DNA from: Arthrobacter sp. S41
Lineage (GTDB): Bacteria; Actinomycetota; Actinomycetes; Actinomycetales; Micrococcaceae
DNA length: 64,000 bases
Direction of reading: 5' to 3'
Assembly (NCBI RefSeq): GCF_004320535.1
Contig: NZ_SIHY01000001.1
Coordinates: 930,001-994,000 of the forward strand
Shown here: positions 52,472-62,314 of the stretch, piece by piece
Layout: each line of letters starts with the position of its first letter
Numbering within the stretch: position 1 is the stretch's first letter
Made by a program: the position numbers and the translations under genes
Notes under the pieces: model-generated
What the model was told of the DNA's origin: nothing
The model's database searches: none
Seen by the model: the letters and a program-made list of their open reading frames with translations, nothing else

Positions 52472-55132
52472 TCAGCTTCGTAACGCCCGGCGGACGCTAT
52501 CAATTCGTTGCTCAGCATTGCTGATCTGAATATTCACCGACAAGACGCTCAGCGAATCTGCTGACACCGAGATGGGCGCAAACTTTGCCACCGTGATTTC
52601 GGGGTGATTGTCTTTGAAGAGAGACACGCGAGTAATAAAGTCCTTCAGTGCTTCGAGGTCCACTGCGGCGAGCCCCTGATATCCCAACAACCGAACGCTG
52701 CTTCGCGGACGCCTAATGAGTTGTTCAAGATCGTGAGCGGACAGCGGCGCTACCCCATGAGCCCAGTCATCTAAGAGATTTACCGGATCTCCACTGAGGC
52801 CAAAGGAAATCACGGGCCCAAGCAACGGGTCTTCCACTGCCTTAAGCACGCAAGCTTGACCAGCCGGGGCCATGCTCTGAACTTCAAGGGCATCCACTCC
52901 GTAGGTTTCCATCAGTAACTTCATGTGGGTGAAATTGGATTCCAGGCTGGCACGGTCCGGAATGCTCAACCGTACTCCGCCAAGATCTAGACGCTGACGC
53001 AAGTCTGGATCATTGGCTTTCAGTGCTACCGGCCAGCCCAATTCGTCGGCCGCTTTGATGGCCTCGGAAACCCTGTTGACCACGCGAGATCCAAAAATTT
53101 CGATGCCGTAGAAACCAAGCAGCTTTTGCGCCTGAGATTCGGTGAGTTCTAACAAGTTGGAACCCGAGACGGATTTTCCCAGTTCTTTGAGGAAGTCGGC
53201 GGCACCGTCAACATCGATGCCTTCCGGCTCTTCGATGGCCTCATAGGGCACGTCGATCCATTGCTGATAACCGTAGGCCTTGGCTAACGCACCGATCGCT
53301 GTGGTGGGCGAGGTGTACAACGGCACGCCTTGTTTGAGCCCACCGGTAATTTTGGTATCGGCCAAGCCAGGGACGAGAGCCAAAACAGGTTTGGGTTGGT
53401 CTAAGAATTCACGAGCAACCTTGAGAACAGCAGAGGTTTCCAATCCGGAATATGGCAAATGTGCCAGCACGACAGTGTGCACTTGAGGGTCGTCAATCAG
53501 CTGCTGAATTCTGCGGCGCAACATCGGGAGGGCACGAGATTGGCCCACGCTGTAATCGAGCTCGCCTCCATGGATCACGGAATTCAGATTCCGTGTTTCT
53601 GCGACATCGCAAACCACTTCGGCAATCGTCACGGAGTTCGAAAGGACGGCAACGTTCGGCCCTTGAGGTGGCGGGAAAACTGAGAGTAATGAGGACACGT
53701 CGAGTAGCTCTTCGGAGGACCGAACGCGGATCACCCCTGATTGGCGCAAGATCGCGTTCATTGCGCCGGCCGGTGCCTGTCCTACTCGCACCGAATGGCC
53801 CGGTGGCAATCTGCGCCCCATCACATCGGTCTTGGCAACGACGACTGGTTTACGTCGCGCCAGCCTGCGGGCAATGCGAGCAAATTTACGGGGATTACCA
53901 AAGGACTCAAGATACATGGCAACGACATCGGTACGTGTGTCGTCTTCAAAGAATTGCATGGCGTCATTGCCAGAAACGTCGGCACGCAGGCCTGCTGAGA
54001 TCGCGCTACTGACACCGATTCCTTGCTGGATGGCTACGCCCTGCAGAATCATTCCCATGGCTGCTGACTGGCTAAAGAAGCCGACGTTGCCAGGTTGTGG
54101 TGAGCCGGCGCTGCCCGAGGCGTATAAGTTCACGGCAGGATCGGTGTTGATCAGGCCCAATGAGGCCGGCCCAACAACCCGCATCCCGTTAGCGCGCGCC
54201 AGGGCTACTAGCTCGCGTTGGGCGCCAAGACCTTCGGCGGATTCGTATCCGGCCGACATGATCACGAGCGCCTTTACACCGTGGGCGGCGCAGTCTTTGA
54301 TCGTTTCCAATACTCGTTCGCGTGGAATGCAGAGCACCGCCACATCCACTGGTCCCGGGATTTCGCTGACCTTGCCGTAAGAGACTAGTCCCCCGACTTC
54401 CAAAGCTGCATCATTAACCGCGTAGACGATGCCGGCGAATTTGGATTCGATAAGTCGTTCCAGAACATCATGGCCAAGCTTTCCCCACGTCCGGCTAGCA
54501 CCAACGATCGCAATGGAATCTGGTGACAGAAGCCCGGCCACACTGCTGGCTTCGGCACGGTGCTCACGGGATTCCGTGACTTCTCGTGCCTTCTCGGTAG
54601 GACTAATGGAGAATTCGAGCATCACCACGCCATCTTCAAAATGGCGAGCTACCGCATAGCCGGCTTCAGAGAAGACGGTGAGCATCTTGCGGTTCTCCGG
54701 CAAAACTTCAGCAGCGAACTTTTCAATGCCCTTTTCTCGGGCTGCCGCTGCGAGGTGTTCAAGCAGAATTGATCCGATACCAGTGCCTTGGTATTCATCA
54801 GAGACGTTAAACGCCACTTCAGCTTCACGCGGATTATCTAAACGGTCATATCTTCCAACACCGATAATCTTTGAACCGCGCACCACAGTGAATGCCACAC
54901 GGTTGGTGTGATCCACGTTGGTGAAACGCTCTAGCTCTTTAGGGGTCAGCGACGACTTGTACGTAAAATAGCGTAGGTAGACCGAGGTTTCAGACTGATG
55001 CTTGTGCATCTCCTGCAACGCCTGCGCATCACGCGGGGTGATAGGCCGCAAATGCGCTGTCGTCCCATCGCGAAGCACAACATCAGCTTCCCAATGTGCC
55101 GGATATGCCGCCGAAAGTTTACGATCCACCAT
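52472..55132 (-). CDS. GNAT / NDP-forming acyl-CoA synthetase fusion (Pat-like)
   Basis: 886 residues. Order: GNAT domain (about 15-175; acetyl-CoA loop near YQGTGIGSILLEHL at 114-127), CoA-binding Rossmann domain (from about 200, SIAIVGASRTWGKLG), succinyl-CoA-synthetase-like domain (about 340-480), and ATP-grasp domain (about 660-880; VALKANDPDLRQRLDLGGV). This architecture is shared with protein lysine acetyltransferases of the PatZ type. The stretch at about 434-452 (KTDVMGRRLPPGHSVRVGQ) lacks the usual SHTGALAG phosphohistidine loop, so the synthetase half may be regulatory. TATCCT lies 6 nt before the ATG. Confidence 0.85.
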   Translation of the reverse strand: MVDRKLSAAYPAHWEADVVLRDGTTAHLRPITPRDAQALQEMHKHQSETSVYLRYFTYKSSLTPKELERFTNVDHTNRVAFTVVRGSKIIGVGRYDRLDNPREAEVAFNVSDEYQGTGIGSILLEHLAAAAREKGIEKFAAEVLPENRKMLTVFSEAGYAVARHFEDGVVMLEFSISPTEKAREVTESREHRAEASSVAGLLSPDSIAIVGASRTWGKLGHDVLERLIESKFAGIVYAVNDAALEVGGLVSYGKVSEIPGPVDVAVLCIPRERVLETIKDCAAHGVKALVIMSAGYESAEGLGAQRELVALARANGMRVVGPASLGLINTDPAVNLYASGSAGSPQPGNVGFFSQSAAMGMILQGVAIQQGIGVSSAISAGLRADVSGNDAMQFFEDDTRTDVVAMYLESFGNPRKFARIARRLARRKPVVVAKTDVMGRRLPPGHSVRVGQAPAGAMNAILRQSGVIRVRSSEELLDVSSLLSVFPPPQGPNVAVLSNSVTIAEVVCDVAETRNLNSVIHGGELDYSVGQSRALPMLRRRIQQLIDDPQVHTVVLAHLPYSGLETSAVLKVAREFLDQPKPVLALVPGLADTKITGGLKQGVPLYTSPTTAIGALAKAYGYQQWIDVPYEAIEEPEGIDVDGAADFLKELGKSVSGSNLLELTESQAQKLLGFYGIEIFGSRVVNRVSEAIKAADELGWPVALKANDPDLRQRLDLGGVRLSIPDRASLESNFTHMKLLMETYGVDALEVQSMAPAGQACVLKAVEDPLLGPVISFGLSGDPVNLLDDWAHGVAPLSAHDLEQLIRRPRSSVRLLGYQGLAAVDLEALKDFITRVSLFKDNHPEITVAKFAPISVSADSLSVLSVNIQISNAEQRIDSVRRALRS

Positions 55133-55138
55133 AGGCTT

Positions 55139-55144
55139 AGGATA
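55139..55144 (-). promoter_or_regulatory. Leaderless-type -10 of the GNAT fusion gene
   Basis: TATCCT on the minus strand, 6 nt before the ATG at 55132; no Shine-Dalgarno. Confidence 0.5.
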
Positions 55145-55230
55145 GTCGTGACCTTCGCGTTGTGCCCAGACGCAACACGAAGTATCGACCGCTCAGGCCG
55201 CAAGAGAGTATGTGAAGGACAAATAGAGTA

Positions 55231-57843
55231 ATGGCTCGAAAGAAGTCTGAAGAGATTCCCGAGGATTTCGTTGAGAACATCGTCGATATCGACGTGACCA
55301 ATGAAATGGAATCCTCCTTCTTGGAGTACGCCTACTCGGTGATTTACTCACGTGCTCTACCCGACGCACGCGATGGACTCAAACCAGTCCAACGCCGAAT
55401 CCTGTTCCAGATGGCGCAGATGGGTTTGCGCCCTGAAAAGGGTCACGTGAAGTCTGCCCGCGTGGTCGGCGAAGTCATGGGTAAATTGCACCCGCACGGC
55501 GATGCCGCAATTTACGACGCGATGGTTCGTCTGGCCCAGGATTTCTCGCTGCGCCTTCCTTTGATTGATGGCCACGGAAACTTCGGTTCTCTCGATGATG
55601 GTCCGGCTGCACCTCGTTACACTGAAGCACGCTTGGCCGCCTCTGCTGTAGCAATGACGGCCAACTTGGATGAAGACGTCGTGAACTTCATCCCTAACTA
55701 CGACAATCAGTTCATGCAGCCAGAGGTTCTTCCTGCTGCCTTCCCTAACCTTTTGGTCAACGGAACCACCGGCATTGCCGTGGGTATGGCCACCAACATG
55801 GCCCCACACAATTTGGGTGAGGTTATTGCCGCCGCCCAGCATTTGCTAGTTGAGCCCGAAGCCACCGTTGAAGAACTGATGAAGTTCATTCCAGGCCCTG
55901 ACTTGCCATCCGGTGGCAGCATCGTTGGTCTGGACGGCGTGAAGGATGCCTACCGTACCGGTCGTGGCTTGTTCCGCACTCGTGCCACCGTCGCTTTAGA
56001 AAAACTTTCCGCCCGTAAGTCCGCCTTGGTAGTCACCGAGCTTCCTTACGGTGTGGGCCCGGAAAAGGTCATCGAGAAGGTCAAGGATGGTGTGAACAAC
56101 AAGAAGATCTCTGGCATCTCCGACGTTGTTGATCTGACTGACCGCCACCATGGCCTCAAGTTGGTTATTGAACTGAAAAACGGTTTTAACCCCAACGCAG
56201 TTTTGGCAAGTCTCTACAAATACACACCGATGGAAGATTCCTTCGGCATCAACAACGTGGCATTGGTCAACGGCCAGCCGCGAACCATGGGTTTGCGCGA
56301 GCTGCTCACTGTTTACGTTGATCACCGACTGGACGTAGTCCGCCGTCGTACCACTCACCGTCTGGCAAAACGCGAAGATCGTTTGCACCTGGTTGAGGGT
56401 TTGTTGATTGCCATTGTTGATATCGACGATGTCATCGCCATCATCCGTTCATCGGAACAGACTAATGAAGCTCGTCAAAGACTGATGACGGTCTTTGACC
56501 TCAGCGAGCCGCAAGCCAACCACATTTTGGAACTGCGTCTGCGCCAGCTGACCAAGTATTCCAAGTTGGAATTGGAAACCGAAGCTGAACAGCTGCGCGA
56601 AGAAATCGAACAGCTACGCGCGATTTTGGCATCGGATCAGCTGCTGCGCTCCCTCGTTTCCGAAGAGCTTGGCACCATGGCGGAAACCTTCGGAACGCCT
56701 CGACGTACCAAGTTGCTCAAGTCTGCACAGTTGGCCCCGTTGAAGGGCACCGCGCTTCCGGAGGCCGTTGGTAACGGCAAGCAGGCCAAGCTCACTTTGG
56801 AAATCTCTGATAGTGCATGCTGGGTTCTGCTTTCTGCCACCGGACAGATCGCACGTACTGCCGATCGAACCGAAGTGGACTTCAACTCAGCGCGAATCAA
56901 GCACGACGTGTTGGTATCCCAGGTACCTTCCAGCGCACGCGGTGAAATTGGAGCGCTGACCAGCACCGGTCGAATCATTCGTGTTTCGCTAATCGACGTG
57001 CCAGCCCTGCCTGAATCCCATGGCTTCCCGCAGTTGGCTCAGGGTGTGCCAGTTACTGAGTTCCTCAAGCTCGCCAAGAGTGAAACGGCGATCGCGCTGG
57101 TACCGCTCAATGAAGTGATTGCTATCGGTACACAGCAGGGCGTGGTCAAGCGAGTTACGCCTGAATACCCGCTGAACCGTGATGAATTTGAGGCCATTAC
57201 GCTCAAGGACGGCGACGCCGTTATCGCTGCTGCCGTGGCACGCGAAGAAGACGAGTTAGTCTTCTTAACTCGCGATGCCCAGCTCTTGCGCTTCTCAGCC
57301 TCCGCGGTCCGCCCACAGGGTCGGACCGGCCGGGGTATGGCCGGAATCAAGCTCAGCGAGAATGATCGTGTGATCTTCTTTGGTGTGGTGCCGGCCAACG
57401 CGGAGCACACTGTTGTGGCTACCATCGCGGCCGGTTCTCAGACTTTGCCGGGGACGTCCGGTCAGTCCGTGAAGCTGACCGAGTTTGCTGAATTCCCGTC
57501 AAAGGGTCGTGCCACCGCGGGCGTTCGTGCGCACCGATTTGTTAAGGGCGAGGATCATTTGCAGCTTGGCTTTGCCGGTCAGGGACCGGCCCGAGCTAGC
57601 TCCACTGCGGGCATCGTTCGTGCATTGCCAACCGAGTATGCAAAGCGTGATGGATCAGGTGCACCGCTGGCACAGTCGATCAACATTCTCGGCGGCACAT
57701 TAAGCGTCAATGGTGCACAACCTGCGCCAGTTGTACAGGACGAGCCGGACTCTCCTGTTGAAGTGCAGCAGCCAAAGGTTGCTCCAACCTTCACCCCGGG
57801 CGAAGACACTTTGCCTTTTGACGACGGCGGAGTCATTCTCTAG
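55231..57843 (+). CDS. parC: DNA topoisomerase IV subunit A (ParC-type)
   Basis: 870 residues. Type IIA topoisomerase A subunit: the breakage-reunion domain includes [36 protein letters not shown] (quinolone region) and catalytic Tyr130 in [10 protein letters not shown]; the C-terminal six-bladed region follows. I favour ParC over GyrA because gyrB is not adjacent and the GyrA box is degenerate (PQGRTGRG at about residue 690 instead of QRRGGKG). Ala92 lies at the position of E. coli GyrA Ser83. parE is not in the window. AAGGA lies about 12 nt upstream of the ATG. Confidence 0.88.
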   Translation: MARKKSEEIPEDFVENIVDIDVTNEMESSFLEYAYSVIYSRALPDARDGLKPVQRRILFQMAQMGLRPEKGHVKSARVVGEVMGKLHPHGDAAIYDAMVRLAQDFSLRLPLIDGHGNFGSLDDGPAAPRYTEARLAASAVAMTANLDEDVVNFIPNYDNQFMQPEVLPAAFPNLLVNGTTGIAVGMATNMAPHNLGEVIAAAQHLLVEPEATVEELMKFIPGPDLPSGGSIVGLDGVKDAYRTGRGLFRTRATVALEKLSARKSALVVTELPYGVGPEKVIEKVKDGVNNKKISGISDVVDLTDRHHGLKLVIELKNGFNPNAVLASLYKYTPMEDSFGINNVALVNGQPRTMGLRELLTVYVDHRLDVVRRRTTHRLAKREDRLHLVEGLLIAIVDIDDVIAIIRSSEQTNEARQRLMTVFDLSEPQANHILELRLRQLTKYSKLELETEAEQLREEIEQLRAILASDQLLRSLVSEELGTMAETFGTPRRTKLLKSAQLAPLKGTALPEAVGNGKQAKLTLEISDSACWVLLSATGQIARTADRTEVDFNSARIKHDVLVSQVPSSARGEIGALTSTGRIIRVSLIDVPALPESHGFPQLAQGVPVTEFLKLAKSETAIALVPLNEVIAIGTQQGVVKRVTPEYPLNRDEFEAITLKDGDAVIAAAVAREEDELVFLTRDAQLLRFSASAVRPQGRTGRGMAGIKLSENDRVIFFGVVPANAEHTVVATIAAGSQTLPGTSGQSVKLTEFAEFPSKGRATAGVRAHRFVKGEDHLQLGFAGQGPARASSTAGIVRALPTEYAKRDGSGAPLAQSINILGGTLSVNGAQPAPVVQDEPDSPVEVQQPKVAPTFTPGEDTLPFDDGGVIL

Positions 57844-57862
57844 TCCTGAGACAAATGCACTG

Positions 57863-57906
57863 AAGGTGCCTTAGTGAATCGATACTTCGATTCGCTAAGG
57901 CACCTT
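57863..57906. terminator. Terminator between parC and cydDC
   Basis: 20-bp stem AAGGTGCCTTAGTGAATCGA / TCGATTCGCTAAGGCACCTT (one G-T) with TACT loop between convergent genes. Confidence 0.88.
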
Positions 57907-57927
57907 TGATTGTTTCAGCCAGTTGTT

Positions 57928-60900
57928 TCAGCGCATTAACGCTTTGGTGCCAAGGTCTATTTGCTGCTCGCAGTGTTGTGCCAATTGTTCATCATGAGTA
58001 ATGAGCACTACGGTGCGAGTCGCTAAAGACTCACGTAGTGTTCGCATTAGCTCTTCGCTTTCGTCAACACCCAAATGAGCGGTGGGCTCATCGAGCAGAA
58101 CAACTTGGTGCCCGCCTAGGATTGCCCTAGCCACAGCCAGCTTGCAACGCTGTCCGCCCGAAAGGTTATGCCCGCCGGAACCAATTTTGGTATCTAGTCC
58201 GGAAGGTTGTTTCAGGTACCAGGCGTACAGGTTAACCTGTTTGAGGACGTCAATGAGCTGATCCTCTGTACGTTGTTGCTCCTCGGGCACGCCCAGCATC
58301 AGGTTTTGACGGATGGACGAGTCAAAGAGGTGCGCTTCTTGAGGACACCATGCCACCGATGACAGATCCGCGCGATCGATAGGCTGACGCTGACCGTACT
58401 CATCAACTACGTTCAATGCACCGCGTCGAGTCGGCAACGCACCGAGTAAGGCCGTCAGTAGAGTCGACTTGCCTGAGCCAGACGGACCGGTGATAGCTGT
58501 CCACTGACCTTGTGGAATTTTCGCTGCCACCCCGGAGACAACGTCCGGGCCAGCACCATATCCCAAGCCCACAGCGTCCAGTTCAAAGCCCACGACGTCA
58601 CCGCTTAGTGATTCGGCGTGATTGTCCTCTGCGGCCTTGTGGTCTTCATTGCTGGTCAGACCGTGGCGTTCAAGTTGTTTGGTGAGTTGTTTGAGCGACT
58701 GCCCCTGCTGCACCGCCAGCAGTGCATTGCCTGCGCTATCCCCCAGAGCAAGACACAGAAGTACTGCTAGAGCGGTCAGGGAAGCTGAACTCTGCGAGAG
58801 CGAGGTGACGAGAACTGCCATCGCAACGCTGAACAATACGGCGAGCGCCGATGCGCTGCCTTGCCCGAGTGCGTGTCGACGTGCGGCAAGAGTATTGGCT
58901 TGTTGTTCCGCATGCAGCGTTTGAATCGCTGGTTCAAGGGACTGATTGATTCGCAGCGCCGACTTATGACGCAGGACGTTCAGCACAGATTGGTTCATGG
59001 CAAAACGGTGATTCATCTGTTCAACAAGTTGTTGGCCTTCCACGCGTTTTACTAGCCAGCGGACAGGGAAAGCCAGCGCCAAACCAGCAACTAGCGCTAC
59101 CCATCCGAATTCAGGTTGGATGATGAACAGGGTGATCGTGGCCAGGACCCACAAGGCAATTGCTGAGAGCGGCGGGAACAGGACCCGTGCCAGCTGGTCC
59201 CGCAGTTCGTCTACCTCAGCTAGCAGGAAGCGCAACACCACCGATGAACGGCTGAACAAGCCCCATCGTGCGGGGTCTTTAATCATGGCATTCCACATTT
59301 TTTCGCGAAGGTCACCGGCGTAGCCGAGCACCGCGTCGTGAATTGCCAGTTGTTCCAGGTAGCGGAATGCTGCCCTGCCAATTCCCAGCGCTCGAACCAT
59401 AACAAAGGCGACGCTCAAGTGCAGGATGGGTGGCTGGTAGCTGGCTTCAACGATGAGCCAGCCGCTCAGTGCGGCTAGCGCTACGGCGCATAGGACGCTG
59501 AGTGTTCCCCACAGCACGGCCTTGGGTGCGCTATGGTAGTGGCGCAGCAGCTCAGATCGAGGAGTAAAGGTTCGCGTCGTTACTTCTGCGAAGTGCTCGC
59601 TCTGGTCGCTGTGCTGTGTGGTTTCGAGCTGTTCTGGCACCCGTGCAGGCAGTGCTGAAGCACCCTGGTTTGTGCGCAGCGTCTGATCGATCAGTGGGTC
59701 GTGGCTGGCAATAAGTACGGCGCAACGCTCGGGAAGCTCTTCGAGAAGCTGGCGGACCTGTGCCGCATTGCCCTGATCAAGATGTGCCGTAGGTTCATCG
59801 GCCAGCAGTAGCCTGCATTCAGTATCGGTGTGGATGCGCAATAGCGCACGCATGACCTCTAGCCTGCGTAATTCGCCCGGTGAATACTCGGAGATGTTGC
59901 GCTCCAATAGGGCTGTGAGCGACAAACGGTTGGCCAACTCGGAGATCATGGCCGGGCTGGCAAGTGGCGCGTCTTGGGCTAGTTGTTCGGCGCCAGTGCT
60001 CGCGTCAAACCGTGGATGCTGACTGATTACCGCCATTGAACCTGAGTACCGGATGCTGCCCTGCACCAGCTCGGGGTCAAAGGTGTTGTCACTGCTGTAG
60101 GCCTCAGCAACGAGGGAGAGCAGGGTTGTCTTTCCGGTACCGCTGGGTGTGGCCACGATGTGGCGCTGCCCCGCAGCCAGGGTGAGACTAAAGTCTTGGT
60201 AGACGTAAGCACCCTGCTCATAGCGCAGGTTCAGGTTTTCGATTTCAAGCACGTTGTCGCCGCTTGGTGGAGTGGACTGTCTGATGCCGGCGGTAGGAGT
60301 GGAGCTGCTGAGCTTCACGTAGCGTCCGTAGGCAGCTAGTCCGTCGTCTGCCACGTGATAGGAAGACCCAACTTCCCGAAGAGCGGAGAAGAGTTCGGGG
60401 GCCAAAATCAAGATGGTCAGCCCCGCCGATAGCTCGATGGAACCGTTGACGAGCCGGACACCGATAAAGACTGCGAGCACCGCGACAGAAAGTGTCGAGA
60501 TGAGCTCCAGCCAGAAGCTGGACATAAACACGGTCTTGAGATTCGCCATGGTCGCGGTGCGATATTTGGCGCCAACCTTGGCTATGGCGTTGCCGTGCGC
60601 TCGGGCACGTCCTAGTCCCATCAGCGCCGGAAGCCCCTGGGCCAGCTCATACAGTTGGCTTGCAAGACGGTCTAGGGCCGCTTGCGACTGGTCCAAGGTA
60701 TCTTGGGTGTGCATTCCGATCAGCGCCATGAACACAGGAATGAGTGGAATCGTCAGCAATAAAATGACTGCGCTGACCCAATCAACTTTCAAAATGAACA
60801 GGCCGAGTAGCAGCGGGACCGCTACTGCGCCGATCAGCGCAGGAATGAATTTCGTAAAGTAGTCGTCTAGCTTTTCAATTCCGTGACTGGCAAGCGTTGC

Positions 60901-61239
60901 GACCACGGGAATTGGATTCTGCTTGGCCGCAACAATCGTTGGCTGAGCTGCTTCGGATTCAAGCAGATTCATCCGCATTCGTTCTTTGGCGCCCAGTCCC
61001 ATGCGCCGCGCCCCGACGTTCAGTCCCCACGCTGCCAAGGCTCGCACCACGGCACCTGCTACTGCCACGTATAGGAGGCTGGTATCAGGGTTCCCGCCTT
61101 GTGCCATGGTGGCAATCCAGCGCCCGAGTGCATAGGCGACAAGAACCAGCCCCACGGCCTTGATGACAGAAAAGCACGTCAGCAAGGCGAACTGCCGGGG
61201 TGAGATCAGTTCTCTAGGAAGAAAACGTGGGGCTGGCAT
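57928..61239 (-). CDS. cydDC: Fused CydDC-type ABC exporter
   Basis: 1103 residues: two complete half-transporters in one chain, the actinobacterial form of CydD-CydC, which exports thiols and is needed to assemble cytochrome bd. CydD half: six helices to about 310, Walker A TPSGTGKTT at 364-372, signature EYSPGELRR near 451, Walker B RLLLADEPTAHLD. A linker at about 540-570 joins the CydC half, with Walker A GPSGSGKST, signature NLSGGQRCKL and VVLLDEPTAHL. The CydD signature departs from LSGGQ/E. Starts 27 nt after cydB. Confidence 0.92.
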   Translation of the reverse strand: MPAPRFLPRELISPRQFALLTCFSVIKAVGLVLVAYALGRWIATMAQGGNPDTSLLYVAVAGAVVRALAAWGLNVGARRMGLGAKERMRMNLLESEAAQPTIVAAKQNPIPVVATLASHGIEKLDDYFTKFIPALIGAVAVPLLLGLFILKVDWVSAVILLLTIPLIPVFMALIGMHTQDTLDQSQAALDRLASQLYELAQGLPALMGLGRARAHGNAIAKVGAKYRTATMANLKTVFMSSFWLELISTLSVAVLAVFIGVRLVNGSIELSAGLTILILAPELFSALREVGSSYHVADDGLAAYGRYVKLSSSTPTAGIRQSTPPSGDNVLEIENLNLRYEQGAYVYQDFSLTLAAGQRHIVATPSGTGKTTLLSLVAEAYSSDNTFDPELVQGSIRYSGSMAVISQHPRFDASTGAEQLAQDAPLASPAMISELANRLSLTALLERNISEYSPGELRRLEVMRALLRIHTDTECRLLLADEPTAHLDQGNAAQVRQLLEELPERCAVLIASHDPLIDQTLRTNQGASALPARVPEQLETTQHSDQSEHFAEVTTRTFTPRSELLRHYHSAPKAVLWGTLSVLCAVALAALSGWLIVEASYQPPILHLSVAFVMVRALGIGRAAFRYLEQLAIHDAVLGYAGDLREKMWNAMIKDPARWGLFSRSSVVLRFLLAEVDELRDQLARVLFPPLSAIALWVLATITLFIIQPEFGWVALVAGLALAFPVRWLVKRVEGQQLVEQMNHRFAMNQSVLNVLRHKSALRINQSLEPAIQTLHAEQQANTLAARRHALGQGSASALAVLFSVAMAVLVTSLSQSSASLTALAVLLCLALGDSAGNALLAVQQGQSLKQLTKQLERHGLTSNEDHKAAEDNHAESLSGDVVGFELDAVGLGYGAGPDVVSGVAAKIPQGQWTAITGPSGSGKSTLLTALLGALPTRRGALNVVDEYGQRQPIDRADLSSVAWCPQEAHLFDSSIRQNLMLGVPEEQQRTEDQLIDVLKQVNLYAWYLKQPSGLDTKIGSGGHNLSGGQRCKLAVARAILGGHQVVLLDEPTAHLGVDESEELMRTLRESLATRTVVLITHDEQLAQHCEQQIDLGTKALMR

Positions 61240-61265
61240 AGCTCAACTTTCGGTTGTGCAAATGG

Positions 61266-62291
61266 TTAGTTGACGATCGAGGTAACGCGGTGAGTTTTTG
61301 GGATGTGTTCTTCGCGCAACCGCTTGCGAAATACCCAGTAGCTCCACGCTTGATATGCCACTACTAGAGGAACACCAAACGCCGCAACAACGCTCATCAG
61401 TTTTAATGTGTACGCAGTGCTTGAAGCATTCTCGACGGTAAGGTCAAATGCCGAGTCAATGGTGGACGGCAGAACTACTGGGTAAGCAGCCAAGAAGATC
61501 GCAGCAACCGCAGCTAATAACATGATCCCCAGCGCCAGGAAGGAGATTCCTTCTCTACCTGCTCGACCTGCTATCAGTGCAACCACTACCGCTATCAGGG
61601 CGACCGCTAGGGCTGCCCACGCGAATGCTGATTCGTTCTTTAGCAGAACCCAAAGCGTCCAGAGCAGCAATGGAAGGACGGCCACTGATAGCCAGCGTCC
61701 AACTAGTTTGCCTGCTTCTTGGCGTACCGGGCCGTCAGTTTTCAGACGCAAGAAAGCCAGCGCATGAATCCAGCAGAAGGCAACTACTGCCACACCACCC
61801 AGGACGGCATGCCAGGTAAGCCACGCGAAGGCCCCGCCGATCCGGTCTCCGTTCTCGTTCAGCGGTAGGCCGATGGTCGTTGAAGCCAACAGGGCTCCCA
61901 CACCGAAAGCTGCCACCAGCGATCCGACTCCCAAGGCTAGATCCCAGAGCTTACGTGTGGGCACGGTGATCGCCTTGCCGCGGTATTCAATGGCCACGGC
62001 ACGGAAGATCAGTGCCACCAACACCACAGTGAGTGGAATGTACAAGGCTGAGAATAGCGATGCGTACCAATGTGGGAAGGCAGCAAACGTCGCGCCACCA
62101 GCGGTTAGTAGCCACACCTCGTTCCCGTCCCATACCGGTCCGATGGTATTGAGTAGCAGTCGTTTTCTTTTCTCGGTAGGCCGACCCAGACCGATGAGCA
62201 TGCCCACCCCGAGATCGAATCCTTCAAGAAATAGATAGCCGCACCAAAGTAGTGCAATGACGATGAACCAAAGTGTTGGTAGCCATTCCAT
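61266..62291 (-). CDS. cydB: Cytochrome bd oxidase subunit II
   Basis: 341 residues, about nine hydrophobic segments. CydB marks: TLWFIVIALLWCGYLFLEGFDLGVGML, NTIGPVWDGNEVWLLTAGGATFAAFP and AYPVVLPSTI. Together with CydA forms the heme bd quinol oxidase in the membrane. AAGGAG lies 6 nt before the ATG; 23 nt from cydA and 27 nt to cydDC, so one operon. Confidence 0.96.
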   Translation of the reverse strand: MEWLPTLWFIVIALLWCGYLFLEGFDLGVGMLIGLGRPTEKRKRLLLNTIGPVWDGNEVWLLTAGGATFAAFPHWYASLFSALYIPLTVVLVALIFRAVAIEYRGKAITVPTRKLWDLALGVGSLVAAFGVGALLASTTIGLPLNENGDRIGGAFAWLTWHAVLGGVAVVAFCWIHALAFLRLKTDGPVRQEAGKLVGRWLSVAVLPLLLWTLWVLLKNESAFAWAALAVALIAVVVALIAGRAGREGISFLALGIMLLAAVAAIFLAAYPVVLPSTIDSAFDLTVENASSTAYTLKLMSVVAAFGVPLVVAYQAWSYWVFRKRLREEHIPKTHRVTSIVN

Positions 62292-62314
62292 GGTTTTCTC
62301 CTTTGAGTGCGCCG

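Noticed and set aside
55231-57843. gyrA
   Set aside because: gyrB is not adjacent, the GyrA box is degenerate, and the setting beside the cyd operon does not look like the replication origin region; ParC fits better, though a comparison with the strain's gyrA would settle it.
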